A stretch of 64,000 nucleotides of DNA, taken from the NCBI GenBank assembly GCA_037074505.1, contig CM073483.1, positions 13,167,001 through 13,231,000 on the forward strand. The letters run 5' to 3'. The position numbers and the translations under genes are program-made. Source of the DNA: Albizia julibrissin (taxonomy: Eukaryota > Streptophyta > Magnoliopsida > Fabales > Fabaceae). The notes under the pieces are model-generated. The model was not told the DNA's origin and ran no database searches. It worked only from the letters and a program-made list of their open reading frames with translations. Of the stretch, positions 1-12,404 are shown one piece after another (positions within the stretch are counted from its first letter, which is position 1; each line of letters starts with the position of its first letter).

Positions 1-308
1 AAGGAGAGAAGAAATTAAAGAAAGAAGAACTTGTAAAATATAATGGGAATATCAAGTTTCAAGTTTTTAGATTTGATATTGGAGGTCTCTGTGATCAAAT
101 GGAAATTGGAATGACTTAATTGGAAGTTAAAGTGCCTTATATCGAAGTCATATTAATTTCACTCAAGTACCACTTCATTATCACTCGAGTAACACTTCCA
201 AAAATGATTTTTACATGTTTCACGTGAGTTATAGAAGCTTTACTCAAGTGATTATCCAATTTTAGCATACTCTGTTCAACTCTATTTTCTTTCAGCATGA
301 GAGAGGTC

Positions 309-1025
309 GTAATTTGGTCATATATCCCAAACTACAAATCCGATTGAACTAAAACTTATTTCATATGAAACTAGACTTCAAATAAGACACATGGACACTA
401 AGATCAAGCTCATAGGAGTTTAGATGAAGAATATATGAATTTTGGAAGTTGAAACTAGAATTTCTCACGTTATTTCAAAACATGTTCAGTAATTTGGACA
501 TATCTCCTGCACCAAAACTTTGAATGAGGTAAAACTTGTTGCACATAAAACAAAACTCAAAATGCATTTCTTAGAAGCCATTATCAAGCCCAATGAGGCT
601 TATACAAAGGAAATATAGATCTTGGAAGTTGACACTCGATGTTCTCATAATGTTCCTGAACAGTAGTCATTTTTTTATCATAACTTTTGAAAGACAATGA
701 GTTTTGGACTGAAACTTATTGCAAATAAAACTAGACTCAAGAGGCATTTGATTGGCAACAATTTTGTGCTTAACTATTTTCAAATGAAAGAGAAATGAAC
801 TTCAAAAGTTGGTGCTCAAAATCAACTCTGTGTTCCAGACCAGACGTTATGAATTGGATCATAACTTTTGGAATACAATGTATTTGGGATCGAATTTAGA
901 TTATGTAAAAAGTAGACTTAAAGAGCTTTGTGGGGATAGGTTTTTTTTTTTTGGCAAAATTTAGAGTTATATTCAAAGATTTATGCCCATTGGAAGTTAA
1001 CCTCAGTGCCAAACTATTTATGGTC
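309..1025 (+). repeat. Four degenerate ~180-bp tandem repeats inside the LTR
   Basis: Units begin near 309, 489, 666 and 847, giving spacings of about 180, 177 and 181 bp. Shared landmarks recur at the same offset: 'ATTTGGTCATAT'-like starts (later 'ATCATAACTTTTG'), an 'AAACTAGACTCAA'-like block in the middle, and a 'TTGGAAGTTGA'-like block near the end. Identity is low, so the array is old. It is absent from the related LTR at 49.8 kb. Confidence 0.65.
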
Positions 1026-1037
1026 TAAAAAAAAGAA

Positions 1038-1330
1038 ATCACTTGAGTGATATGAGAATCACATGAGTGATGAACCATCACTTACAAATATTTGCAAGTA
1101 ACTTGTAAACAATTTGAGAGTGATTAAGAAAACTACTTAAGTAATATGGGGATCACTTGAGTGATAGACCATCACTTGCAAACATTTGCAAGTGACTTGC
1201 AAGAAAACTAAGAGTGATTGAGGAAATCACTCAAGTAATCTCAAAAATCACTCAAGTGATCCATGATCACTTACAAAGTATTTGCAAGTGATCTGAAAAA
1301 TCACTCGAGTGATTTAAAGTTACGCTCAAG
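1038..1330. repeat. Array of near-palindromes with core CACTCGAGTG
   Basis: Variants of ATCACTYGAGTGAT recur about every 30-60 bp, interleaved with 'TTGCAAGTGACTTGCAAG'-type motifs. A perfect 14-bp palindrome ATCACTCGAGTGAT lies at 1300-1313. Sirevirus LTRs are known to carry repeated palindromes in their cis-regulatory region; that this array does the same job is inference. Confidence 0.65.
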
Positions 1331-2219
1331 TGATATTGTTAACAATTTTTAATCACTGTCTCGGATTTCTCGATATTCTTTCAAACTCATTTAAATCTTG
1401 ATTATCTTGTTCCTAACCATTCTTAATCATCGCTAATCAAGTTTACATGAGGATTATAAGTGATTAAAAAAGGATTGGATTTCAATGGCCAAAAAGCAAC
1501 TTTGTGTTAGAAACTTTAACGGCTACTTCCACAGACTTCTAATGGTCATATTCTCAACGGGAAGAAGAAAAAGATAACGGCCAAATGCTCTTCATCAACT
1601 ATAAATAAAAGATCATTTAAAACAGGAGAGAGAGAGCCTACGCCTACAATGTTGATATACTCATACTCTAAATCTTACCCAAATGAAGCTCTATAATCAT
1701 ACTCCTGCCATGTACTTCAGTGTTAATCATCATTTACTTCATATTGAGAGAAATATGCTTTCGTTGTAATTATTCTATCTTTGTGAGAGTTACTCAAGAT
1801 TGGGGGATATTGAGTTGGAAACAGATTGTATCCTTATATATGTAACGGGGAGTTCTTATATCAATAATAGTATTATAGTGGCTTTACAATTGTCTGGATT
1901 AAACTTGTGGGATTGTAGTGGTTCCCAAGTACCCGATTTAAACTTGAAGGAGATAGTGGATTGAAATCTTAGGAGGAGTTTGGGACTGGACGTAGGTCAT
2001 CGTGAATTGGACTGAATCAGGATAAATCACAGTTTGCATATTCTCTTCCATAAGCTTTTATATTTCCAGCATATATTATTTGAATAATTGACTGTTGATT
2101 TATAATTCATTGGTTTCATATTTTTTTCTTTCTTTAAGATGCGAAAAGATTTTCAAAGTTCTTAAGTTTTTTATCTTACACCCAATTCACCCCCTCTAAG
2201 GTGTCAACCAATTCTAACA

Positions 2220-3823
2220 GTTTTGATTTAGTTACGACTCAATCTTTAAACTTTGACTCACTGAAATTCAATCTCTATAGTTTTAATCATTTTATAATTT
2301 AGTCCTTATGTTTAAGAAAATCAAATTAGATATATAATAAAGGTCACATAATAAATTGTAAATTGATTAACAAGGATGATTTTGCCATGAGTTGAAAATG
2401 TTGGGGATTAACTTGGTTTTCGAATTGTGTTAAATAAAGAAAAAAAAGGGATTCGAGCTGTTGAAAATGATGGGAAGAAACTGAGAGGATATGAAAGTGT
2501 ATCTCCATGAACTCATCAATTTTGACAATGAAAAGGACAATGAGTGCATAATGCACAATTCATTATGAGTTAAATTATTAACTAAGGTGCATAGAATTTG
2601 TACTAACATATTCGTAAAAATGCTTAATTTTGCTTTATGCATAATCAAGATATATTCAGAAAAATGGTCAAGTAAAAAATGTGTAATGGCCTATGCTATA
2701 CGTAATAGAAATAGCTTGGTCTCCTCCTTCTCTCCCTAGTGACTGCTCTTCAAACTACTCTTTTCTTTTATATTTTGAGATAAAATTTTCTAATATATTT
2801 ATTTTATATAACATAAAATCACTTAAAATAAATTAATTTAAATACAGACTATGATTAAACGTCAATGTGACATGAGGTGTTAGTGTTACCCTTCTCTTCA
2901 TGTTACTTATCAAGACACTCATCACCATTACCAATACAAGTTTTGTCCTTCAAATTGTGCTTATTAAGTTTTTGGCACACTTTTTTGTATTTTGCTCTTA
3001 AGATTTGAAATCAAAACCACCACAAGTTTAAATTTCACTTTATTGGAAAGTTTGAGAATTAATCTCTTTTATTAGGGAGGAAATGATATATTCTGAGTCT
3101 GAGAGGGGCAGAGATCAAGTTCAACCTATTGAATCGCAAACTAAAGAAGACTGGTAAGCTTGTGTCTTATTTAATTAAATGAATTGGGAAGCGCCCATGC
3201 TTCCTTAAGCTTAAGCTAGTATAATCCCAAAGTAAGTTGTCTAGGACATCAACATATCTTCTAATACTCTTCCACCCAAGCCGTTTGCTTCTTATCGGCT
3301 CATGTTGGCTACTGACCTATTTTACTGTTCATAAGGTGGAACCGGCTTGCATGAAAAAAAAAACATCTGGCTCCGTGCAGAGCTGGCAGGTCTGAGTTAT
3401 TGCGGTCGGCTCCCACTGCATTTTAGGACAAAGTACCATTTTTTCAAAAGTTCCCGCCATGTTGTTTTCTATTTATACTGTTCCATCACCCCACTTGTGT
3501 CGTCATATAATTCCTGAGCCCACTGTTGCATAGGCTGGACATTGTTAAATATCCTTCCTTCATCTTCTCTGTTTTTATCGTCCCCTATAAGTTTTGTTTT
3601 ATGTGATAATGAGGTCTTTACTGCAACAGTACCTTGATGCGATGGCGTGGGTTTGTTCGGGATGAGGCCTTATTGTGCATGGTTGAAGGCCTTACATAGT
3701 TGGTAGGTTGACGGGCATTTCCATGGACGGTTAGTTGTCGAAATGTCTGAAAGTTGTTCAATGGTAGTGTTCTGCCTTTTTTAAAATCCAACTCTTATCA
3801 GTGTATGTTTTTGTTACTTTCAG
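2220..3823. other. Intergenic DNA, no gene seen
   Basis: AT-rich sequence next to the LTR. Only short frames occur, with no recognisable domain, RNA gene or terminal repeat. The stretch around 3180-3560 is less AT-rich and may belong to the fragment that follows, but no exon could be supported. Confidence 0.4.
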
Positions 3824-4264
3824 GTCGTCGAAAACCATGTAACTGTCAGTTCTTCATTCGTCGTAGCATGTGTATTGGACCTTCTATGGATGACCTACAC
3901 TGTGGAGTACTTAAAAGTAGTGTCATGTTGAAGCTTGACCGTGTAATACTGCATGATTTTTGCAATTCATTCATCGCTGGAACCAACACCAGGAAGACAA
4001 CAATTTCCCTGGAAGTTTTCTTCCTGCACACTGAGGTACCTTCTTCTCAGTTCAATTTTTTTTGTTGATTATCCTTTTACTCAAGTTCATCCGGTCACTC
4101 TATTTTTTTGGTTGATTCTGCTTTATTAGATGACCTTTCATGTTGGAACCCAAGAGTTGGTTGATGTTATGTCAAATCTTCAGTGGAGATTTGGAGATGA
4201 TTGTACCTTACTACTTGACCGAATATTGAAGGCTTTGCATACCAAGTCTAGTGTACCAAGTTGA
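3824..4264 (+). CDS. Unrecognised gene fragment, two terminal exons
   Basis: I do not recognise the product. Two exons join in frame: 3824-4035 (acceptor TTTCAG, donor GAG|GTACCT) and 4130-4264 (acceptor TTATTAG, stop TGA at 4262-4264). Together they give about 115 residues of a globular, charged, mildly cysteine-containing C-terminus. The first visible codon is split, so an upstream exon is needed; none could be assigned. The fragment lies in the accessory region before the RPA-like gene and the Helitron end and may be captured or transposon cargo. No signal peptide or membrane segment is seen. The splice sites and continuous frame suggest it was once coding; expression is unknown. Confidence 0.35.
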
Positions 4265-5560
4265 AGTAGTATTGTTTTGGGAGAGTTGTTTAAATAGTTA
4301 AACATGTGAGAGTTGTAGTTCTTGTCACTTAAGAGTTGTATTATTTAAGTCTTGTGTTTTAACTTTGTCCATTGTTGTGACTTAAGTGAAAGTATGTTTT
4401 TTTTAGTTTGCTTCCTCTTATATTTAAGTCTTTAGTGATAGTAGGATGTTTTATTTTAAATGATGTCAGATCAGCTTGTGTGTGTTGTTTCTTTATCAGT
4501 TGCAGAGGTTATTGGTCGAACCTATGTTATTATATTCAACCCTCTTGCACGTGAACACACACACAAATACACTATTCTTCATTTTAGTGGCAATATTTAA
4601 GTCTATTTAATATTTTTAGACTTCTTATATTTCATTTATCTAACGTTCCTTTGATTGTATCTCATTTGTATCTAATTCTTATACTAAAACTTTGGGGACA
4701 AATGTCCAGAGAGATACAATACACTTTGTAAAACTTCCATTCATTATTATGTTTGCAGCACCATATATATTGTAGTTATCAATATTTTTCGATTTGGTTA
4801 TTGAAGAAAGAGGCGTCGGGGAGTGAGCTGGTTGTCATTATTATATGGGTTGAATCTTTATCCTTTGCATACTTTTGTTAAAAAGTTGCCATACACTTTA
4901 TGTTTCCTAACTTTTCAGATAACCTTCCTTGTGTATAACCTGCAAATTGTCAATCTCATGTCATACATTTGGATTTGACATTGGTTTTTGATGAAATTTA
5001 TACATGTTTCAATCGAAAAAAAACACCCCTATATTTTTATAATACACACACACATATATACCACACACACACACACACACATATATAGACACATACACTA
5101 TGCTGTAAATTACAGTTGTAAAATTTATTATTGTTTTTTAGTTTTGTTCCTCTTGTATTTCTATTCATAAAGTATGTACTCTGGTTCCAACCATGTTATC
5201 TCATTCAGCCCCTACTCTTCTTTGGTTCATGTTGGTTCAACATAAGTGAAAGGAGCACTGGAAGCTAGTGAGAAGAGCAATGAGTAGACAAATTTGAACA
5301 TGGACTCTGACTTTGAAACATAACAAAAAGGACTCAAACAAATTAACTAAAGGAAACATATACTTGAAACAAATTAACTAAAGCAAACATGAACTTGACT
5401 TGACAACATAACAGTTACAATGAAAACTTATACCAGAGTACAAGAAATCATAAAACCAACTAGAAGGAAACTACATAATGGACACCACACATGCTTACAT
5501 ATATTAAAAAGGGGTTGGTACTCATAACAACTACAGTGAAAGGAAGGGAGCATGTTTCAC
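4265..5560. other. Intergenic DNA with a CA/TA microsatellite
   Basis: No gene is supported. A mixed CA-rich and TA microsatellite lies at 5044-5098. The rest is AT-rich low-information sequence. Confidence 0.4.
5044..5098. repeat. Compound (CA)n/(TA)n microsatellite
   Basis: An imperfect run of CA units, broken by short TA runs, is directly visible. Confidence 0.85.
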
Positions 5561-6139
5561 TTAGTTTGGGTCATGTTCAGAATCACTCACGAATCCCAAA
5601 TGCCCCAGTGAAGTTGCATCAAGGAATTGCAAGCTTGCGACAAATTCATTCATGTCAGTGGGCTTAGTTTGTTGCACTGAGGCTACTCCATTCAGTCTTC
5701 CATGATAGGGACGGACAGGTGTGATCTTCATATAGCTATGACTTAGGAGATTCTGAATGAAAATCCGTTCATCTGACCCTCTTTGCATCTTAATTCTCAT
5801 GTAAGGTATGAAATGTGAGATGAGATTCAGGTACTCTATGTGATACCTGAAGCTATGAGGGTCTAATTCTTCCCATTCAACATTTAACAACCCTTGTGTT
5901 CTCATGATACCATATAAGCATCAGAAGAGGGAATATCTTGATGAATAAAACCTCAAAGAGCCAGGAATGATCATGCCTCTACGAATGCCATGAACGCACC
6001 ATATTTCCTCACCAAAGTTATAGCTAGCAAAAACAAGGAGAGGGCCACATGTAATATTAAGAGTATTAACCCCAGTTTCCCTCCATGCACGCAACATCTT
6101 GTATAACTCATTTTCTGAAAAAGTTTGAAAGGCACTCAT
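5561..6139 (-). pseudogene. Unrecognised reading frame interrupted by one in-frame TGA
   Basis: Two minus-strand frames, 6139-5921 (72 codons) and 5905-5561 (114 codons), are in the same phase and separated only by a TGA at 5923-5921 and five more codons. Read through, they give about 191 residues with protein-like composition (for example EEIWCVHGIRRGMIIPG near residues 44-60 and ISHFIPYMRIKMQRGSDERI further on). I do not recognise a family. The single stop suggests a decaying gene, but a small intron around 5906-5935 cannot be excluded. It lies in the duplicated accessory region upstream of the RPA-like gene, on the opposite strand. Confidence 0.35.
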
Positions 6140-6269
6140 TGTTGCACTTTGCTGGTGAGACTAGGATAAGGCTACTGTTTAGAAAACTTTAGGTCAGGAA
6201 AATATGCACCTAGCAGATGGTGGTTTTATAGAAAATGCTTATTAGATTAGTTACTAACTTGTATAATAT

Positions 6270-6481
6270 AGCTGGGGGTTTTATATAATGTCCTTCTATG
6301 TATAATGTCAATATCTATTGGTTAAGGACCTTGTTGCATGTTAAGTATATGTCAAAATGATGTGTGGGCCTTTATATAATGTCCTTTTATGTGTAATGTA
6401 AAAAAAATCTTGGTTAAGGACCTTGTAGCAGGTAGAATATATAGAGAGAGAGAGACTTGTGTACATGGGTTAAGGACCTTG
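6270..6481 (+). repeat. Short direct repeats (~90 bp period)
   Basis: 'TTTATATAATGTCCTTYTATG' recurs near 6281 and 6372. 'TTAAGGACCTTGT' recurs near 6322, 6413 and 6469. A short degenerate tandem array upstream of the RPA-like gene. Confidence 0.6.
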
Positions 6482-6705
6482 TCAGACATAAAGGTTGTGG
6501 CTCATGTTTGATGGTTAATGACCAAGACCCAATTTGGAAGGGTCTACTCTGACCTTTATCTGCTAATGCGCAGCATATGTCACCTTCTCTGACTCATTGC
6601 TGTTTTGTTATTGAATTTGTTTTTGTCTTTGTTCACAGACAATGACCAAGTTGACCAAGAGCCATTAACTTTACATCAAAATCTCAATTCTATTTTGTTT
6701 TGATC

Positions 6706-7180
6706 AAGATTCCTTCAGCTAAAATATATTCATTTTCTTTCTCTAACCAATTCTAGCCTGGCTGTGATTTGGGATGATACATCCCTCTCTGCAACCAGAA
6801 GATATCATTATAAATTATGGGAGAGATGTCATTGTATACCCATGTGTCGATTTCTTGAGAAATCAGACTTTGATATAAAATATCCATGCCTATCTAACAT
6901 ATCTTTAAATATAGGTAGATCTTGAAATCCTACATGTTCAGGCCATTATAAATGTTTTTCATGGTTGTGGTTCCTGTTTCTGATTTGTTTGTAATTTACA
7001 CAGATTCCTTCAGCTGAAATAACTTCAACTGGCTTCCAAAATAACTAACAAACTTAGCCGTTCATTGGGATGACACCTCCCTCTCTAGCTGAAGGAGATT
7101 TCATTATCAGTTTTACAAGGGATGTCATTCTATACCCATTTATTGCTTCCCCTCGCGATCAGAATTTTTTTGCTTACCAA
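6706..7180 (+). repeat. Degenerate direct duplication, ~300 bp period
   Basis: Blocks beginning 'GATTCCTTCAGCT' (about 6708 and 7004) are followed in both copies by 'GGGATGAYACMTCCCTCTCT' and 'GATGTCATTSTATACCCAT' at matching offsets. This is an old duplication of non-coding sequence. Confidence 0.6.
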
Positions 7181-8032
7181 ATCAACAATGTAGTAGTTGG
7201 CCTTATTTATGTAAGTACATAAATGTGTTCCAACATGTTGGTTCCCAATTCTGATTCCTTTTTTAGTGCTGTTAGTAACATGTCCCTCAACCATGTAATA
7301 TTATTTCGGGTTTTTCCTTTAGGTTCCTAATAAGAAACCAACTCATATACTTAACCATGTACACAGCCCTCCCTTAGGTCAATATTTCAACTCTAACTTG
7401 TAATAGGATATCCTCGGTTGACAGATAACCTATGATGTCAATAGGTGGACAGTCTTATATTCATATAAACTGTAAAGGTCCTATTCCATTGTAAACTACT
7501 TCACTATGCTATCGTCAGTTGCAGCTTTTGTCCTTCATATAACCACTAAATTGATTTACAATGTTCTTTTTGGTGTCAATTCCTGACAACTTATAACATC
7601 TTCATCTTCATGGATAATGATATGCTTTCTGATATAGCCCACAGCTACTTTAATGCTCACTGCAACATTTTAGAGTTATTTATTTATTATTTTTAATGTT
7701 CAAATAGGCCTATCAATATGCCTATATGCATTAGAGTACACTTATTTCATGTTAGGAGCTACATCACCCCTGCTTTTGACAATGATATGGCTGTATTCTT
7801 TCTAGGTTGGACTATGACATAAATCTGTAGAATGGGGAAAATTAGTTTGGAATTGCCGCCAAATAACTTAAGCAACATGATTGAAATTGAAAATACAAGT
7901 TTTTAATTGGTAAATGATAATTTGGAGGGATGACATTCTGAAATTCAAAATTCAAAAATTGACAAAAGTTAGATGTTAACTTTGCACTTGGTGCCAACAG
8001 CATTCACTTTGAACTTTCTAATGATTATAGCC

Positions 8033-8039
8033 TATAAAT
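8033..8039 (+). promoter_or_regulatory. Possible TATA box of the RPA-like gene
   Basis: TATAAAT lies 104 bp before the ATG at 8143, a usual plant spacing. No other core element is evident. Confidence 0.4.
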
Positions 8040-8142
8040 TCATATTCCAATAGGAGCCAAAGTCCATCAACCTTCCATCTGCTCATTATTCTTATTGCGA
8101 TTATTGAGATCTCCTATCCACCTATATCTCTAGATTATACTC

Positions 8143-10817
8143 ATGGCCCCTACTTCAATGCTTAAAATGTTACATGATGGAACTGAGAGATGGAGTGTTA
8201 TTGTTAGAGTCTTTAGGAGATGGAATGTTTACCAGAAAAATTCACCTTCTAAGTTGTTCTGCATTACCATGATTTTGGTTGATTAGAAGGCCAGTTTTTT
8301 GCATCACCCTTCTTCTCAATAATTTTTAAAACACCTTTTTCTTTGCTGCCACTCAGTTTTGCAGTATTCCAGATACACAACTTATGTATTATTGTTATGA
8401 TCAATATTTCCTTTTGAAATCTGATTGCAGGGTACTAAAATCCAGGCAAGTGTGATTCCAAGGAACCTTCATGAAAGATTTCGAGAAGCCATCACTGAAG
8501 GAAATACTTACTTCATTGCAAACTTCTTGGTTTCACAAAATACAAGCCAGTATAGAGCCACCAACCACCAATTCAAAATAAACTTCACACAGCACACATT
8601 TGTGAAGTACCACACAGCAGATATACCTACCAATCTGTACAGCTTTTATCCTGTCACTGAAATACTAAATAGTCAACTACGAAATTTTGCAAACTATTTG
8701 ATTGGTACATTGTTTTGTTGCTGAAATCTTCCATTATGTTGAAATCTGATGTTAATTAATACCAGTAAATTGAAATAAGTTCATTTTTGAAATTGTTGTG
8801 ATGAGTATTCATCGCTATTATCCAGATGTTATTGCCTTTGTGAGATCCATTGGTGCACTAGAGGAATATCGTAGGGATAATGAAACAAAGAACAAGCTGA
8901 GAATGCTTCTCACAGATACCGAGTATATTTTTCCCAGATCATTTACTTTCATATTCTGCCAATGGTTTAAATTAATAGAATTTATTTGTGAATCAACCAT
9001 TTTCTGATTACCCTTTTCTTGATGCTCAGGAACAATGACCTTGAATGTGTTTTATTTGATGAATGCTCTACCAATGCATATATGTCACAATTAGAAAATA
9101 TAGAAACACTAGTTGTGGTCATTTTAAATCTTGTCAGGATTGCTTTTTCAGATGAAGGTATATGATACTGACTACCTTTCAACTAAGTATGATAAAATGG
9201 TTTGTAGTAATGACTGAAAACTCAACTCTAATGTAAGTAACATATTAACATGTAAGTTAAACTTTGTTCCTTTTCTTTTTCAGGTAGGCCACAAGTTTGT
9301 AGTTCTTTTAGTGCTACAAGAGTTTACTTCAATCCTGCCATCAAAGAAGTCCAAGAGCTGATTCAAAGGTGACATGTTATGCTATATGCTTTTCATTTTT
9401 TTCCTTCATGTCTAACATTATTCCACATCAGGAAATATACTTACTGGTACTTCTTTCTACTTTTTCAATGATAGTGCCAAGGATAATGAATCATTTGCAA
9501 CCCCCAACATCAGCCAACTCATGCCATACCAGACTACCCAGCAGTCCAATTCAAGCCTCCTAAGGAATAACAACAAGATCTTAATATCCCATATACCTTA
9601 TCAAAACATTGTATGCTGTACATATAAACACAGATACATTGTTATATTGATTACAAGTTCTAAGCTATAACTAATACCTTCTTTTCATTCAATAAAATAG
9701 GGTAAGCCTTTTATTATTAATTGTGAGCTGCAAAAATTAGAGACAAAAAATGGATGGGTCTATGATGGGTGTGGTAAATGCTCCTCAAAGCTTAAGGAAG
9801 AAGGCAAAGCAATGATCTGTCCTGCTTGTAAGAAGAAGCCAAACTCCATTAAGCCTAAGTATAGTTCATGACATTATGTTGTACTTTTTGTCTTCAATTT
9901 CTCACGAGTCATACCCTTTTATATCAATTTGCAAGCAGGATCAAAGTACACTATACCATTGTTGATGAATCTGGAGAAGCTTCTGTCATTTTCTGGGATA
10001 AGTTGGGTATGGAATTGCTTGGCAAATCTGCTTCTAAGTTGAAGTTGATTCTGAAGGAGGCATGAATAATATAGTTATGAGTCTTATATTTATGTCTGCA
10101 CTTTAGTCTCAGTTTCGGTCAAAGCTTGCATTTTTACTTTTCAGGATGATTGTGAATATGATTTTCCCGATGAATGTGACTTAGTTGTGGGGAAGACTCT
10201 TATGCTTAAGTTGAAGCTCAATGAATTTAATTCCAAGCACCCAGGATCCAGTATATTAGTGCTTCAATTTACTGTATGTGAGGACTTAGCTAATGAATTC
10301 AATGGAGTAGTTAATCAGGTAGCCATATGTGGAACATAAATATACTTACTCCATGAAATTTGACTGGTTGAGTACATTATTTTTATTCACATAAAAGCTC
10401 TTACGAAGTTGCATTACTAAATTTCAGGATGAACCTCATCCAGAAAGCACAGCTAATTAAGTCAGTGAGGTGTGGTTTAGATTTATGTGGATGTCAAATT
10501 AATGAATTCTTACGTTTGTATAGCTAATGATCTTTGTTTATGTTAAAAATTCCACAGGTGATTTCAAGAAAGCAAGTAATGGTGCTGGCATAATGACTCC
10601 AATATCTAAGCCACCAACTGAAGGAAGTCCTGATTCATGGAATAATGCATCGTCAAAATCAGTAAAGAATGTAGCTACCACAGCAAAAGGAAAGAGAAGG
10701 TGCTACTTAAAGAGGAATGTTAACATAGTTGAGTCAAGCTCCCACGATGAACAAGTGACAGCAATAACCCCATCAATTGATGAAGCAGTGTTGAAGGTTG
10801 TTAAGCAAGAGAAGTAG
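8143..10817 (+). pseudogene. RPA70-like single-strand DNA-binding protein gene, probably decayed
   Basis: Exons can be assembled in phase: 8143-8289, 8431-8704, 8826-8922, 9030-9157, 9284-9368, 9475-9610, 9701-9858, 9939-10059, 10145-10318 and 10428-10460. The product is about 450 residues in the plant replication protein A large-subunit pattern: an N-terminal OB fold (MAPTSMLKMLHDGTERWSV; GTKIQASVIPRNLHERF), a second OB fold (exons 3-6), and a zinc-bearing third fold (CGKC and CPAC in exon 7). RPA70-like genes of this short type often travel in plant Helitrons. Oddities: an in-frame TAG at 8284-8286; introns starting with GC at 8290 and 10060; a stop at 10458-10460 while a matching basic tail stays open at about 10559-10817. 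A weak GT donor at 8278 would skip the first stop, so limited function cannot be excluded. Confidence 0.75.
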
Positions 10818-11278
10818 TTCCCACTGCAATGGAACTTGTGTAACTCATGCTGTTTATTTGCTTTCTAGGATAGTTATGTTTAATAATATTCTAGGGCTAT
10901 GTTTGTTGTGCTTTATATTTCTGTTAGTTTCAATTTCCACGTATTGTTCCATAGTCTGGAATGCCATTGGTACTTCCATTGCTTTGTAGATCAGCATTTT
11001 CCTTCATGTCTGTTTATGTAGGACTTATTTACCAAGTAATTGCAATTTCCTTTCCGATTCCAATGTGTGAAACATTAAGTTTTATGTCAGTGCTTACTAC
11101 AATGTTAAAATCCATCAATGTAGGACAGAGGAAGAAAATGTCCTATTAGTGGATCTAGAACCTTAAAGACTAATCACTACAATTATGCTGATATATGAAA
11201 ATCCAGCAACTGAAACAAGGCTAGATAAAGGACCGTAAGTTACTTTGAGCATTTGGCAGTGTGAAAATATTATCGTTG

Positions 11279-11870
11279 AAGTTAATGTGTTAAATTCAAC
11301 ATTAAAGTATAAAATATGTGTGATGAGCCTTCCTTTGTTCAGTAAGGACTAATTATAATACACCTTATAATTATGGAGTCTGTGTAGCAATTGAATTAAA
11401 TCTATTCTGGCTCTTGATTTCTCTTTACTTCATTCTGTTATATAATTTATCCAAGCTTATATGAGACCATCAATCACAAATATACTTTTTCGTTACTCTT
11501 CCACTCACTGTGATTAATAATGCACATATTTAAAAGTTGACCAAATCGTTGTTGGTGATATTATGTACCTAGGCTGATAAGAAATCACAGACATTTAATC
11601 AAGCCCAGAAAAACCACCGCAAGTCCTTTTAACAATTAGTCTTATGGAAATATGAAATGTCAGTTAATGTCATTAATTGAACATTAAATTATATGTTAAA
11701 CATGAGAACCCTTCCTTAGTTCAGTACAACATCGAAAACCTGCCCATTATTTGACATTGTTATATAATTTAGTTAAGCTTACATCAGACCATGAAATCAT
11801 AAGGACACTTATTTGTTACTCTTAAACTTACTAAACTTAACAAATTAGAAAGGTAAGAGTGGGCCTAACT
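11279..11870 (+). repeat. Degenerate direct duplication, ~375 bp period
   Basis: Copy 1 (about 11279-11510) and copy 2 (about 11655-11830) share ordered blocks: 'AGTTAATGT…ATTAAAxTATA', 'CCTTCCTTxGTTCAGTA', 'TTATATAATTTA…AAGCTTA' and 'GTTACTCTT'. Non-coding and old. Confidence 0.55.
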
Positions 11871-12404
11871 ATTGTTGGTGGTATTGTTGGTAATGAGAAA
11901 AAAAATTAATGTATTGTTAAGCATATTCTTTGACTGAAACCATTTTCTCTAACTCTATGTGGTTCAAGATGAAATCATTCTTTGTGTGTCTATTTGCATG
12001 ATAAGTAATATATTCCTGAGGTGATACTACCACAGAACCTTGCATCCTTCTCATTTGTGATACGGGTTGATTTTTTTATTTACGATACATGCTGTCAATG
12101 GTCATTTTCAGGCTCATTTTCAATCTGAGGGAGTCAATGATAGTCTGACCAAGTAGAAGAAAAAAAAGAATGAGCTTAAATTATTATAGGCATATAGTAA
12201 TTGATGAATTTATGAATTTAAAAAGTTGTTGAAACAACATACTGGAAAGGGAGCTGTACTGTCATTGTCATGAGGATTTCTAACAATGACATCTCCGTAT
12301 AGGTATCTTCACACATGTACTATGCTTTACTTGTTCTAAGTACTGAAAATTTTTCTTCCTCTCTACAACAAAACAATGAGAGATGAGTTGGTGTTACCTT
12401 TGCT

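Larger units (their letters stand above)
1..2219 (+). mobile_element. Copia (Sirevirus-like) LTR, 3' portion, cut by window start
   Basis: The right edge ends in CTAACA at 2214-2219. Just before it lies the motif 'CCCAATTCACCCCCTCT' (2181-2197), common near the 3' end of Sirevirus-type copia LTRs. A TATA-like CTATAAATAAA lies at 1599-1609 and a 'GGACGTAGGTCATCG' motif at 1988-2002, the order expected of an LTR promoter and R/U5. No primer-binding site follows position 2219, so this is a 3' LTR or a solo LTR rather than a 5' LTR. It resembles the complete LTR at 49771-51384 in its palindrome-rich middle, its 'AACGGCTAC' segment and its ends, but is longer because of inserted tandem repeats. 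The 5' end is outside the window. The family assignment is inference from these motifs. Confidence 0.7.
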
